From an uncultured Oscillospiraceae bacterium (GTDB lineage: Bacteria; Bacillota; Clostridia; Oscillospirales; Oscillospiraceae), in NCBI GenBank assembly GCA_904398675.1, contig CAJFPI010000063.1, positions 1-23,160 of the forward strand: a stretch of 23,160 nucleotides of DNA. The letters are read 5' to 3'. This document shows positions 1-7,201 of this stretch, one piece after another. The translations under genes were made by a program, and so were the position numbers. Within the stretch, counting starts at the first letter, position 1, and each line of letters starts with the position of its first letter. The notes under the pieces were generated by a model. It saw only the letters and a list, made by a program, of their open reading frames with translations, was not told the origin of the DNA and ran no database searches.

Positions 1-554
1 CCGAAAATCATGAGCGGATCCAGAATGATGTTGGCCACGCACCCGCAGATCATGCTGACCATGGCCACCTTCATTCTGCCCACCGCCTGGAAGATCTTCT
101 CAAAGGTCACGCCCAGAATGATCATCACGGTAAAAAGGATGACGATGACGGAGTAGCGCATCCCCAGATCAATGATGGTTTCGGAATCGGTGTACATCCG
201 GAGGAAGGAGGGCATGATCAGGAGACAGGCTGCTGTCAGGACCGCGCTGTGGACCACTGCCAGGACAACACCCTGGGCGGCGGCCAGGTTGGCCTTGTGC
301 TCCTCGTTTGCCCCCAGGTGGTAGGAGATGATGGCGTTGAGCCCCACGCCAAAGCCGATGCCAACGGCGTTGATGAAGTTCTGAACAGGGAAGACATAGG
401 AGAGGGCTGTCATGGCATCCTCGCTGATCTGGGCCACAAACCAGCTGTCTACGATATTATAGAGGGAGTTGACCAGCATGGAGACGGCCATGGGCAGCGC
501 CATGGACACGATCAGAGAAAAAACGGGGCGTTCCTTCATAAAGGTATCGTTCAT
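1..554 (-). CDS. MATE family efflux transporter (partial, 5' end of gene)
   Basis: The reverse strand reads from an ATG at 554 into the left edge without a stop, giving about 184 residues; the C-terminal part lies outside the window. The protein begins MNDTFMKERP and continues as hydrophobic segments with MATE-typical stretches: ALPMAVSMLVNSLYNIVDSW near residues 19-38, then GIGFGVGLNAIISYHLGA and later GCVANIILDPL. These match the first half of MATE drug/Na+ or H+ antiporters of the MepA/DinF group, which export cationic drugs across the cytoplasmic membrane. A good Shine-Dalgarno (AAGGAGG) sits just upstream of the ATG. The gene is divergent from the ABC operon at 1041 and has its own promoter, with a terminator in its leader. 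The substrate is unknown; the family call is firm. Confidence 0.9.
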   Translation of the reverse strand, partial: MNDTFMKERPVFSLIVSMALPMAVSMLVNSLYNIVDSWFVAQISEDAMTALSYVFPVQNFINAVGIGFGVGLNAIISYHLGANEEHKANLAAAQGVVLAVVHSAVLTAACLLIMPSFLRMYTDSETIIDLGMRYSVIVILFTVMIILGVTFEKIFQAVGRMKVAMVSMICGCVANIILDPLMIF

Positions 555-604
555 GGTTTTCCTCCTTGACAAATACCGTGCGGCTTTGGCCACGCCTGCG
601 AAAG

Positions 605-644
605 AAAAAACCACGCAACCATCCTGCAGCGGACAGTTGCGTGG
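605..644 (-). terminator. Intrinsic terminator inside the MATE leader (likely attenuator)
   Basis: Read on the minus strand, arms CCACGCAAC and GTTGCGTGG (9 bp, perfect) enclose a 15-nt loop and are followed directly by TTTTTTC. The hairpin lies between the MATE promoter (706-734) and the MATE start codon (554), so it would stop transcription before the gene unless relieved. This is the arrangement of a transcription attenuator. The sensing element is not identified. Confidence 0.75.
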
Positions 645-705
645 TGAAAAGAACCAGAGCAGCGCTCAGATTGGAAAAAACCACACAGATGTTTTAGTAG
701 TATAC

Positions 706-734
706 AATGTAACATACACCAAGGCCATTGTCAA
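706..734 (-). promoter_or_regulatory. Sigma-A-type promoter of the MATE gene
   Basis: On the minus strand TTGACA (729-734) is followed after exactly 17 bp by TACATT (706-711). The predicted transcript begins near 699 and carries a leader of about 145 nt before the MATE start. Confidence 0.7.
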
Positions 735-896
735 GGCTGCGGGGACTTCCTTTTTCAACAAATAAGCGGAGAACCGGGCGCCCCGAAATAACGGAACAGG
801 ACCTTGCAACAGGCGGGAGGGCCGTATGCCCGGCGCTTTCGCGCTTGGCATCGCGGCACAGTGCAGGGGAAGTGTAGCAGAGAAAAAGCGCAGTGG

Positions 897-921
897 GCTC
901 CCGGGAAAGTTTTCCGGGAGC
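897..921. promoter_or_regulatory. 25-nt near-perfect palindrome next to the ABC promoter (putative operator)
   Basis: GCTCCCGG at the left and CGGGAGC at the right are arms of a 25-nt palindrome in which only one symmetric base pair and the central base break the symmetry. It ends two bases before the -35 hexamer at 924. No T-tract follows, so an operator is more likely than a terminator. The cognate regulator is unknown; the PadR protein at 3990 is one candidate. Confidence 0.5.
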
Positions 922-923
922 TA

Positions 924-952
924 TTGACTTCTATAGAGGGGCGTGCTACAAT
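924..952 (+). promoter_or_regulatory. Sigma-A-type promoter of the ABC transporter operon
   Basis: TTGACT (924-929), a 17-bp spacer and TACAAT (947-952) form a near-consensus promoter about 90 bases upstream of the start codon at 1041. Confidence 0.75.
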
Positions 953-1040
953 TTCTCCAGGTATTAGACTAAGTCAAATGATAAACTCCTAATGAACAGG
1001 TCTGGTATCCATATTTCAATGCAAGGAGAGAGCAAACGGG

Positions 1041-2204
1041 ATGAAAAGAGCAACGGTACAGGTATTGACACTGCTGCTGGTTCTCGCTATGACGGCGGGA
1101 GTGCTGTCCGGCTGTAGCAGCAGCACCAATGACTCCGGCAGCGCCGGAAACGGCGGAAACGAAGGAAATACGCAGACAGACGGCACAGGAGATGCCGGAG
1201 ATGGGGAGGTCGTGACGCTGGATGTTGGCCTTCTCGGCACCGGCATCAAGCCTGTGGGCGTCCTGGTGGCCCGGGCGCTGGGCTACTTTGAGGAGGAGGG
1301 CGTGAACATCAACTTCCAGCAGGTGTCCAGCATGAACGACGCCTACACCGCCGTCTCCACCGGCGATCTGGATGTCTACCTCTTCAGCTCCACCGCCGCC
1401 GCCACCTTCATCAGCCAGGGCGTCACCACCCTGCGGGTCTTCGGCGGCACCGCCGCCGAGGGCAGCGAGATCATGGCCGCCAAGGGCAGCGGCATCGTTC
1501 TGGATTCCCCTGACGACTTTGTGGGCCTGACCATCGGCTGCTTTATGGCGGAGACCGGGCAGATGGTGCTGAAAAATTACCTCATGGAGGAGGGCTACAC
1601 CATCGGCGCCCCCGGCGAGGGTGCGGACGTGAGCTTTGTCTACTACAGCGACACCAGCTCCGGCATCGCCGCCTGCGTCAACGGCGAATATGACCTGGTG
1701 CTCACCAACTCCTGCCTGGGCTACTACGCCGCCGATTACGGCGTAGACGTGGTGGCCACGGTCAGCGACTTTGTCAGCCCCTATCCCTGCTGCCGCCAGA
1801 CCTGCAACTCCGATACCTACGCCAATGAGTTTGACGCGCTGGTGCGCTTTGAGATCGCGGCCATGCGGGGCCACGCCTACGCCCTGGAGAACGAGGAGGA
1901 GACCCTGGACATCCTGGAGGAGTACAGCGGCGAGGACCGTGAGTTCCTGCGGGCCCAGGTCTACGGCACCGACAGCTACACCCCTGACATGCGCCTGTCC
2001 CTGGATCCGGACAAGGATGCCTGCGTTGCCTTCTATGAGGCCATGGCCAACATCGGTGAGATCCAGCCGGTGACGGAGATCAACTGGGGCGACTATGTGG
2101 TGACCGACGTGTACAGCACCGCCCTGGCGGAGCTGTCCCAGCGGGAGCCGGACAACGCCCTGTGGGCGGAGATGACCAACTATTTCGAGGCCCATAACAC
2201 TTGA
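1041..2204 (+). CDS. ABC transporter substrate-binding lipoprotein, NMT1/SsuA type
   Basis: This 387-residue protein starts with a lipoprotein signal: basic MKR, a hydrophobic stretch and the lipobox LSGC with the modified Cys at residue 25. A Ser/Gly/Asn-rich linker follows to about residue 55, so the mature protein is expected to be tethered to the outer face of the membrane. The body is of the NMT1/THI5-like (SsuA/TauA/NrtA) type, with the KPVGVLVARALGYFEEEGV stretch and the alternating D-V-Y-L-F-S-S segment. Relatives bind aliphatic sulfonates, taurine, nitrate, or pyrimidine and thiamine precursors. A Shine-Dalgarno AAGGAGAG precedes the ATG. It is first in an operon with an ATPase and a permease. 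The ligand is not deducible; neighbours suggest an N-methylated or N-heterocyclic compound, which is inference. Confidence 0.88.
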   Translation: MKRATVQVLTLLLVLAMTAGVLSGCSSSTNDSGSAGNGGNEGNTQTDGTGDAGDGEVVTLDVGLLGTGIKPVGVLVARALGYFEEEGVNINFQQVSSMNDAYTAVSTGDLDVYLFSSTAAATFISQGVTTLRVFGGTAAEGSEIMAAKGSGIVLDSPDDFVGLTIGCFMAETGQMVLKNYLMEEGYTIGAPGEGADVSFVYYSDTSSGIAACVNGEYDLVLTNSCLGYYAADYGVDVVATVSDFVSPYPCCRQTCNSDTYANEFDALVRFEIAAMRGHAYALENEEETLDILEEYSGEDREFLRAQVYGTDSYTPDMRLSLDPDKDACVAFYEAMANIGEIQPVTEINWGDYVVTDVYSTALAELSQREPDNALWAEMTNYFEAHNT

Positions 2205-2255
2205 TTCCCGCCGCGAAATGCGGTATATTTGTGAGAGAAGACAGGAGGTGCCGGC

Positions 2256-3056
2256 ATGGTAAAAATCCAGCTGGACCACGTCAGCTACAGCTATCCCAAC
2301 CACGGCCGCCCGGCCGAGGTGCTCCACGATCTGAACCTCACCATTGAGCGGGGGGAGTTTGTGTGCGTGGTGGGCCGGTCCGGCTGCGGGAAGACCACGC
2401 TGCTGCGCCTGTTGGCGGGGCTGGATTTTCCCACCCAGGGCACCGTCCGCATCGACGGGGAGCCGGTGGACGGCCCGGGGACGGACCGATCCATCGTCTT
2501 TCAGAGCTATACACTCTTCCCCTGGATGACGGCCCGGCAGAATATCCTCTTTGGCATCCAGCAGACGGGGAAGTGGGGGCGGGCAGACGCCCGCCGTCTG
2601 GCCGACGCCTTTTTGCAGAAGGTGGAGCTGACGGACGCGGCGGACAAGTACCCCTATCAGCTGTCCGGCGGCATGCGCCAGCGGGTGGCCATCGCCCGGT
2701 CCCTGGCCATGGACACGGAGATCCTGCTTTTGGATGAGCCCTTCGGCGCGCTGGATGCCAAGATCCGCGGCGAGCTGCAGGAATTTATGGACACGCTGCG
2801 CTGGGGCGGGGGGCAGTCGGAGAAGACGGTGGTGTTTGTCACCCATGACATCGATGAGGCGCTGTATCTGGCTGACCGGATAATCTATATGACCCCCGGC
2901 CGCATCGCATCCGATATCCCCGTCCCCCTGCCGCGACCGAGGAACCGGCTCCTGCCGGAGGAGCGGGAGCAGATGGAGGCCCTGCGGCGGGAGCTGCTGG
3001 GGCTGTTTGACCGGGAGGAGGGGGCTCCATGCTGGCGCGCTGCAGGCGTCTCCTGA
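2256..3056 (+). CDS. ABC transporter ATP-binding protein, SsuB/TauB/NrtD type
   Basis: All nucleotide-binding motifs are intact in this 266-residue protein: Walker A GRSGCGKTT (40-48), Q-loop Gln at 83, signature LSGGM (136-140) followed by RQR, Walker B ILLLDEP (156-162) and the switch His in VTHD (195-198). It should hydrolyse ATP to drive import through the permease encoded next. The sequence SYTLFPWMT after the Q-loop is typical of the sulfonate/nitrate/taurine importer subfamily. It lies 51 bases after the binding-protein gene and its last 28 bases overlap the permease gene, indicating one transcript with coupled translation. The Shine-Dalgarno is AGGAGG. The C-terminal tail beyond residue 215 is Arg/Glu-rich with no recognised domain. 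Confidence 0.93.
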   Translation: MVKIQLDHVSYSYPNHGRPAEVLHDLNLTIERGEFVCVVGRSGCGKTTLLRLLAGLDFPTQGTVRIDGEPVDGPGTDRSIVFQSYTLFPWMTARQNILFGIQQTGKWGRADARRLADAFLQKVELTDAADKYPYQLSGGMRQRVAIARSLAMDTEILLLDEPFGALDAKIRGELQEFMDTLRWGGGQSEKTVVFVTHDIDEALYLADRIIYMTPGRIASDIPVPLPRPRNRLLPEEREQMEALRRELLGLFDREEGAPCWRAAGVS

Positions 3057-3952
3057 TTCCCCATGCCCTCCTGCTGGCGCTGGCGGCAGTGGTGCTTTTC
3101 GCACCCAAAAGCCGGCCGGGCGTGCAGCACTGGGGGGCCATGCTGGCGGCGCTGGGGCTGATGGAGCTGCTGTTCCTGGCGGCGGTCATCCGGAACCGGC
3201 GGCGGGGGACGGAGAGCACGGCGCCCTATGACCTGATCGTATTTGTCTGGGTGCTGCTTTTGCTGTGGGAGCTGTACACCTCGGTGAGCAATCTGGCCCA
3301 CCCGGTGCTGGTGCCGGCGCCGGAGAACGTGTTTGACACCTTCCGGGAGCAGTGGCAGACGCTGCTTTTAAACGTGGCCTACTCCATGCAGCTGCTGCTC
3401 ATCGGCTTTTTCACCGGCCTCATTCTGGCGGTGCTGCTGGGGCTCTACGCCGGGTGGTATCCCCGCCTGCGTGCCTTTTTTTACCCGATTGCCAACGTGA
3501 TGGCCCCCATTCCGGCGGTGGTGTTCTCCCCCTATCTGGTGTCGCTGATGCCCACCTTCCGCAGCGCCTCTGTTGTGGTAATCGTGCTGGGGGTATTCTG
3601 GCCCACCTTTTTGGGGACCATCAACCGGGTGGTGGGCATCGAGCCCCAGATTCTGGACTCCGCCCGGATGCTGCGCCCCACCAACCGGACCATGATCTGG
3701 CGGATCCTGCTGCCCTACATCATCCCGGGGACGGTCTCGGGGCTGAAGGTCAGCATGACCACGTCCCTTTTGATGCTGAATTTTGCCGAGCTGATGGGCG
3801 CCACCCACGGCATGGGCTTTTATGTGCAAAACAGCATTACCTACGCAAACTATGCCCACGCCGTGGCGGGGATCATCGTCATCGGCGTGGTGGTGACCAT
3901 ACTCAACTGGATTGTCACCAGACTCCAGAAAAAACTGATCCGCTGGCACTGA
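3029..3952 (+). CDS. ABC transporter permease, SsuC/TauC type
   Basis: This 307-residue membrane protein has the binding-protein-dependent permease core. The cytoplasmic EAA-type loop is seen as DSARMLRPTNRTMIWRILLP, and IIPGTVSGLKVSM follows it. Hydrophobic segments occur near residues 8-25, 37-55, 70-88, 118-140, 150-175, 180-205 and 275-297. It is longer than a typical SsuC (about 260 residues) because of two additional N-terminal hydrophobic segments before the conserved core. The ATG at 3029 lies inside the ATPase gene and is preceded by GGGAGGAGG, so overlap and translational coupling are likely. It forms the membrane channel with the proteins at 1041 and 2256. Confidence 0.9.
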   Translation: MLARCRRLLIPHALLLALAAVVLFAPKSRPGVQHWGAMLAALGLMELLFLAAVIRNRRRGTESTAPYDLIVFVWVLLLLWELYTSVSNLAHPVLVPAPENVFDTFREQWQTLLLNVAYSMQLLLIGFFTGLILAVLLGLYAGWYPRLRAFFYPIANVMAPIPAVVFSPYLVSLMPTFRSASVVVIVLGVFWPTFLGTINRVVGIEPQILDSARMLRPTNRTMIWRILLPYIIPGTVSGLKVSMTTSLLMLNFAELMGATHGMGFYVQNSITYANYAHAVAGIIVIGVVVTILNWIVTRLQKKLIRWH

Positions 3953-3989
3953 GGTGCGGCGAAAAAATTTGCAGGGAGGAGGAGATACC

Positions 3990-4406
3990 ATGCGGAAGGA
4001 AACCCAGGACTGTCCCTGCCACGGCAAGACCCTGACCCGGTTTGTCCAGCCCATTATCCTCTCGATTTTGAGCGAGGCGCCCTGCCACGGCTATGTGATC
4101 ATGCAGAAGATCGCCCGCACCAAGCTGTGGGACCAGCTGATGCCGGACCCGGCGGGGATCTACAGGACCCTCCGGGACATGGAGAAACGGGGGCTGGTGA
4201 CCTCCCGGCTGGATCAGGAGGGCGGCGGCATCGGCCGCCGGATCTTCACCATTACCGAGGAGGGCCTTGGGTGCCGGCGCAGCTGGCTTTCCACGCTGCA
4301 CCAGTATCAGCAGGGCATCAGCGAGGTGATTTCCATGCTGGAGCAGGAGGGCGGCTGGGAAGAGGATGGCGACGGCCCCGCCTGTTCCTGCCTGGAGCAG
4401 GCATAG
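3990..4406 (+). CDS. PadR family transcriptional regulator, cysteine-rich
   Basis: This 138-residue protein has the PadR winged helix: PIILSILSEAPCHGYVIMQKI (about residues 21-41), the recognition region PDPAGIYRTLRDMEKRGLV (52-70) and the wing around GRRIFTITEEG (82-92). PadR proteins are usually local repressors that respond to small molecules. Unusual features are Cys pairs at both ends (CPC at 8-10, CSC at 132-134) plus Cys32 and Cys95, which may allow metal or redox sensing; this is inference. The ATG at 3990 was chosen over an upstream in-frame ATG at 3954 because GGGAGGAGG precedes it at proper distance. It follows the permease by 37 bases and probably regulates this operon. Confidence 0.85.
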   Translation: MRKETQDCPCHGKTLTRFVQPIILSILSEAPCHGYVIMQKIARTKLWDQLMPDPAGIYRTLRDMEKRGLVTSRLDQEGGGIGRRIFTITEEGLGCRRSWLSTLHQYQQGISEVISMLEQEGGWEEDGDGPACSCLEQA

Positions 4407-4466
4407 AGAAGATGGCACGGCCATCGTGAGACGGATTTGAGGAGCAACGAGAAGGAGGAAGGACCA

Positions 4467-4724
4467 ATGGCAAAAGAGTGGTACCCCGTAGTGGATGAGG
4501 AGCTTTGCGTCCAGTGCGGCCAGTGTGTGGAGCTGTGCACCAAGAACAAGCACTTCACCTATGACCCGGAGCAGGCGCCAAAGCCCGTGGTGGTGGCGCC
4601 GGAGAACTGCATCAACCGCTGTCACGGCTGCGGAAACCTCTGCCCCCAGGGAGCGATTACCTATTTCGGGGACAACACCGGCTGGAAGCCGCCCCACCGT
4701 GCCAAGGCGGCTGCGGCGCAGTAA
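4467..4724 (+). CDS. 2[4Fe-4S] ferredoxin-type protein
   Basis: This 85-residue protein carries two four-Cys clusters: C14-x2-C17-x2-C20-x3-C24 and C48-x3-C52-x2-C55-x3-C59-P. It should bind two [4Fe-4S] clusters and carry low-potential electrons in the cytoplasm. The second motif has three rather than two residues between its first Cys pair, and the first lacks the usual Pro after its last Cys, so it is a variant ferredoxin. The start at 4467 has GAAGGAGGAAGG just upstream. It ends the ABC-PadR operon, 60 bases after the PadR gene and directly before a terminator. With corrinoid methyltransferase genes downstream, supplying electrons to reactivate oxidised corrinoid is a possible role, which is inference. 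Confidence 0.85.
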   Translation: MAKEWYPVVDEELCVQCGQCVELCTKNKHFTYDPEQAPKPVVVAPENCINRCHGCGNLCPQGAITYFGDNTGWKPPHRAKAAAAQ

Positions 4725-4733
4725 TGGTGACGG

Positions 4734-4760
4734 GAGGGCGCCGAAAGGCGCCCTCTCTTT
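4734..4760 (+). terminator. Intrinsic terminator after the ferredoxin gene
   Basis: GAGGGCGCC (4734-4742), tetraloop GAAA and GGCGCCCTC (4747-4755) form a perfect 9-bp stem, followed by TCTTT. It ends the ABC-PadR-ferredoxin transcript. Confidence 0.8.
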
Positions 4761-4807
4761 GCTGTTCCACGGCGCGGCGGTGACGCGGCAATAGAAGGAC
4801 CTTACCA

Positions 4808-4836
4808 TGGACAACGGCTGCTGCCTGTGGTAAAAT
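4808..4836 (+). promoter_or_regulatory. Promoter of the UroD-like/CobW pair
   Basis: TGGACA (4808-4813), a 17-bp spacer and TAAAAT (4831-4836) lie about 60 bases before the start codon at 4899. Confidence 0.6.
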
Positions 4837-4898
4837 AAATTTATTCGATCTCAGGCTGCTCCCGGACACGGCGGGCGGCAGAAAGGCGGGCTCAAAAG

Positions 4899-5897
4899 AT
4901 GGGAAAAGAACGTTGTTTACAGGCGCTGCGCCGGGAGAAAACCGACCGTACGCCCTGGATCCTGCTCCCCGGCGCCTACGGGGGAAAGGCCTCCGGCTGC
5001 GGCGCGGAGGCGGCTCTGCGGGACGCCGATCAGATGGCGGCGGCCTTCCTGGCCTGCCGGGAGCGGTATGCCCCCGACGGCATGGCGGTGCTGTATGATA
5101 CCACGGTGGAGGCGGAGTGCCTGGGCTGTGACCTTACCTGGTCCGGGGACGGGCTGCCGGCGGTGGCAAACCATCCTCTGGCCGACACGGACGAGATGCT
5201 GTGCCGGTGCATGCTGCCCTCGGAGTACGACGGGCGGCTGCCGGTGATTCTGCCGGCCATGCAGCGCATCAAGGAGGAGGCGGGGGCGGATACCGCGCTG
5301 ATCGCCCCCATCTGCGGGCCCTTCACCATGGCGTATCAGCTGCGGGGGGAGCGGCTTTTGACAGAGGACCTGGCCGGCAGCCCCGGCTATATGCAGGAGA
5401 TCCTGAATTACTGCGCTGAGGCGGCCTTCAACATGCTGGGGCTCTATATCGGGGCGGGAATGGATGTCATTGCCCTGGCCGAGCCTGTGCTGCACAGGGT
5501 GCCGACTGAGCGGATGGGACAGCTGCTGGCAGACGACTACCGGGCGATTTTTGATTTGATCCGTGCCAGGGGCGCGCTGTCGGGCCTGCTGGCCCCCGGC
5601 GTCTCCGCGGCCCAGCTGGAGGCGCTGTGCAACGTAGGGGCGGACTGGGTCTCCGTGGGCAGCGCCCTGCCTGCGGCGGAGGCCCTGGCTGTCACGGAGA
5701 AATATCCGGTCTGCCTCGGTGCAGGACTGGAGCAAGGGGCGCTGTGCAGCGGCGATGCGGCGGCCGCAGCGGAGAAGGTCCGCGGCCTGCGGACGGCGCT
5801 GGAGGGCCATCCGGCGGTGCTCTGCGGCGGGGAGGCCGTCCCCTATGCTGCGGAGGAGGAGACGGTGCTGGCGGCGGCAAGGGCCGCCTGCCTGTAG
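4899..5897 (+). CDS. UroD-fold corrinoid methyltransferase-like protein lacking the usual zinc ligands
   Basis: This 332-residue protein has the uroporphyrinogen-decarboxylase fold found in methylcobamide:CoM/THF methyltransferases (MtaA/MtbA/CmuA type). Conserved stretches include LGCDLTW (75-81), NHPLADTDEM (91-100) and PICGPFTMAYQLRG (137-150). It is a clear paralogue of the protein at 9400: the same blocks align along its length. Catalytic family members use a His-x-Cys...Cys zinc site. Here the corresponding segment reads LLAPG (230-234), without His or Cys, and the distal Cys position reads Glu312, with Cys309 displaced. It may bind corrinoid or folate without catalysing transfer, or use other ligands. 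The CobW-like gene follows after 13 bases, so both are probably co-transcribed. Confidence 0.8.
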   Translation: MGKERCLQALRREKTDRTPWILLPGAYGGKASGCGAEAALRDADQMAAAFLACRERYAPDGMAVLYDTTVEAECLGCDLTWSGDGLPAVANHPLADTDEMLCRCMLPSEYDGRLPVILPAMQRIKEEAGADTALIAPICGPFTMAYQLRGERLLTEDLAGSPGYMQEILNYCAEAAFNMLGLYIGAGMDVIALAEPVLHRVPTERMGQLLADDYRAIFDLIRARGALSGLLAPGVSAAQLEALCNVGADWVSVGSALPAAEALAVTEKYPVCLGAGLEQGALCSGDAAAAAEKVRGLRTALEGHPAVLCGGEAVPYAAEEETVLAAARAACL

Positions 5898-5910
5898 AAG
5901 GAGGCACAGT

Positions 5911-6828
5911 ATGATCGATATTATTCTGCTCACGGGCTTTCTCGGCGCGGGGAAAACCACCTTTCTCCAGCGGCTGCTGGAGGCCTATACCCAGCATAAG
6001 CTTGGCATCATCGTCAACGACTTCGGCGAGATCAACGTGGACGCCAAGCTGATCCAGAAGGAGGGCATGGAGATGCTGGAGCTGTCCAACGGCTCCATCT
6101 TCTGTGCCTGCATCAAGTCAAAATTTGTCAACGGCCTTGTGGAAATGTCAAAAATGGATCTGGACTACCTCCTGATCGAGGCCTCCGGCCTCTCGGATCC
6201 GGCCAATATGGAAAAGCTTTTGGAGGATATCCAGTCCCAGACCACCCATCCGCTGCGGCTGTTCGCCTCGGTGTGCATCGTGGATGCGGAATATTTCCTG
6301 GACCTGGTGGACGTGCTGCCGGCGCTGGCCCAGCAGGTGGGCTACGCCGACGCGGTGATTGTCAACAAGGCGGATCTGGCCGACGAGGAGACGCTGACAG
6401 GGATCGCCCAGCGGATCGACGAGCTGAACCAGGGGGTAGGCGTCTACTGCACCTCCTACTGCCGGGTGGAGATCGACGAGCTGCTCTCCCACCTCAAGTC
6501 GGAGCGAAAGACCAGCGGCGAGACCACCAACACGGTGGCATCCCGGCCCAGCTCCTTTACCCTCCGCGGGAAGGAAAGCGTTGCGCTGCAGGGGTTGGAG
6601 GCGTTTTTGAAGGAGATTGCGCCGGATACCTACCGCATCAAGGGCTTTGTCATGACAGATCAGGGCGCCAAGGAGGTCAGCGCAGTGGGGGGGAACATTC
6701 AGATCCACGACTGGCCGGAGCAGACAGAGGAGACGGCGCTGGTGGTGATCTCCTCGGTGGGCGTCAAGCTGGTCAGCCGGATTCTCTCCGCCTCCCAGAC
6801 CTACCTGGAGGGTAAGCTGAAACTCTGA
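5911..6828 (+). CDS. CobW/CobW-C family GTP-binding protein (G3E GTPase)
   Basis: This 305-residue protein shows the G3E GTPase core: Walker A GFLGAGKTT (9-17), NDFGE (36-40), EASGLSDP (90-97) and the guanine motif NKAD (152-155). It ends with a CobW C-terminal-like domain. Family members are metallochaperones for cobalt, zinc, nickel or iron, and some serve B12-dependent enzymes. The hallmark metal site, normally GC-x-CC, reads NGSIFCAC here (60-67): the first two Cys are Ser and Phe, and a new Cys follows the third. Metal handling may therefore differ. The start at 5911 has AAGGAGG upstream; an open frame extends upstream but overlaps the previous gene. Its place next to the UroD-like gene and the corrinoid operon suggests service to the corrinoid cofactor (inference). 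Confidence 0.88.
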   Translation: MIDIILLTGFLGAGKTTFLQRLLEAYTQHKLGIIVNDFGEINVDAKLIQKEGMEMLELSNGSIFCACIKSKFVNGLVEMSKMDLDYLLIEASGLSDPANMEKLLEDIQSQTTHPLRLFASVCIVDAEYFLDLVDVLPALAQQVGYADAVIVNKADLADEETLTGIAQRIDELNQGVGVYCTSYCRVEIDELLSHLKSERKTSGETTNTVASRPSSFTLRGKESVALQGLEAFLKEIAPDTYRIKGFVMTDQGAKEVSAVGGNIQIHDWPEQTEETALVVISSVGVKLVSRILSASQTYLEGKLKL

Positions 6829-6874
6829 TTCTGCAGAAAAAGAGCGGCCGTACCGGGAAACGAACGGTCCGCAG

Positions 6875-6920
6875 AACGGCGTTTCTGAGATGGAGTCCCT
6901 GCCTCCGGAGCGCCGTTTTT
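6875..6920 (+). terminator. Probable terminator after the CobW-like gene
   Basis: AACGGCG (6875-6881) pairs with CGCCGTT (6911-6917) and runs into a T-tract ending at 6920. The 29-nt loop has an inner GGAG/CTCC helix. The stem is long-looped, so strength is uncertain. Confidence 0.5.
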
Positions 6921-7055
6921 CCAGCTCTAACCAATAGCCAGGCGTTTAGTGAGAGGGGAAATTCGGCCGGACGGCGTGTCCATTGCCAAATTGTCAAAAA
7001 AGCCGGGGGCAATTTGAAGAGTTCATGAAAATCTGTGAGGGCAGCAAATCTTTTA

Positions 7056-7085
7056 TTGACGTTTCTATATAGAATGCTTTAAAAT
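7056..7085 (+). promoter_or_regulatory. Promoter of the corrinoid protein/MtmB-like operon
   Basis: TTGACG (7056-7061), an 18-bp spacer and TAAAAT (7080-7085) lie about 115 bases upstream of the start codon at 7202. The leader that follows carries a hairpin. Confidence 0.6.
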
Positions 7086-7143
7086 AAGGGGGAAAGGTAA
7101 GTTGTAATTGTTCAAAAAGCCTATGTATTTGGGATCTGAACAG

Positions 7144-7175
7144 GCTTACCCGGCCCCTGGCGATTGGGGATAAGC
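7144..7175 (+). other. Leader hairpin upstream of the corrinoid protein gene
   Basis: GCTTA (7144-7148) pairs with TAAGC (7171-7175), and inner CCCC (7054-type block at 7154-7157) can pair with GGGG (7166-7169). It lies 26 bases before the start codon, close to the ribosome-binding site. It was folded by hand; a regulatory role is unproven. Confidence 0.35.
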
Positions 7176-7201
7176 AAGCGTATAGAAATGGAGGAAAAAA
7201 G

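Larger units (their letters stand above)
555..1040. other. Divergent intergenic region between MATE gene and ABC operon
   Basis: No credible gene is seen in these 486 bases. They hold the MATE leader with its terminator, the MATE promoter, a long imperfect inverted repeat around 821-859 (inner arms ATGCC 826-830 and GGCAT 847-851), a palindrome at 897-921 and the ABC operon promoter at 924-952. Confidence 0.7.
6829..7201. other. Intergenic region upstream of the corrinoid methyltransferase operon
   Basis: No gene is seen in these 373 bases. They hold a probable terminator (6875-6920), an inverted repeat CAAATTG/CAATTTG (6987-6993 and 7010-7016), a promoter (7056-7085) and a leader hairpin at 7144-7175. 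No cobalamin riboswitch sequence boxes were recognised. Confidence 0.65.

Noticed and set aside
457..684. Upstream open frame in the MATE leader overlapping the MATE start (GTG at 684)
   Set aside because: No ribosome-binding site, runs through the terminator hairpin and out of frame into the MATE gene; most likely chance.
969..3104. Very long open frame on the minus strand (about 711 codons) opposite the ABC genes
   Set aside because: It mirrors the GC-rich third codon positions of the + strand genes; it gives low-complexity His/Gly/Gln/Val-rich sequence with no family resemblance.
6829..7201. Cobalamin riboswitch upstream of the corrinoid operon
   Set aside because: Looked for because of the B12-dependent genes, but the conserved B12-box sequence was not found; only a simple leader hairpin is present.
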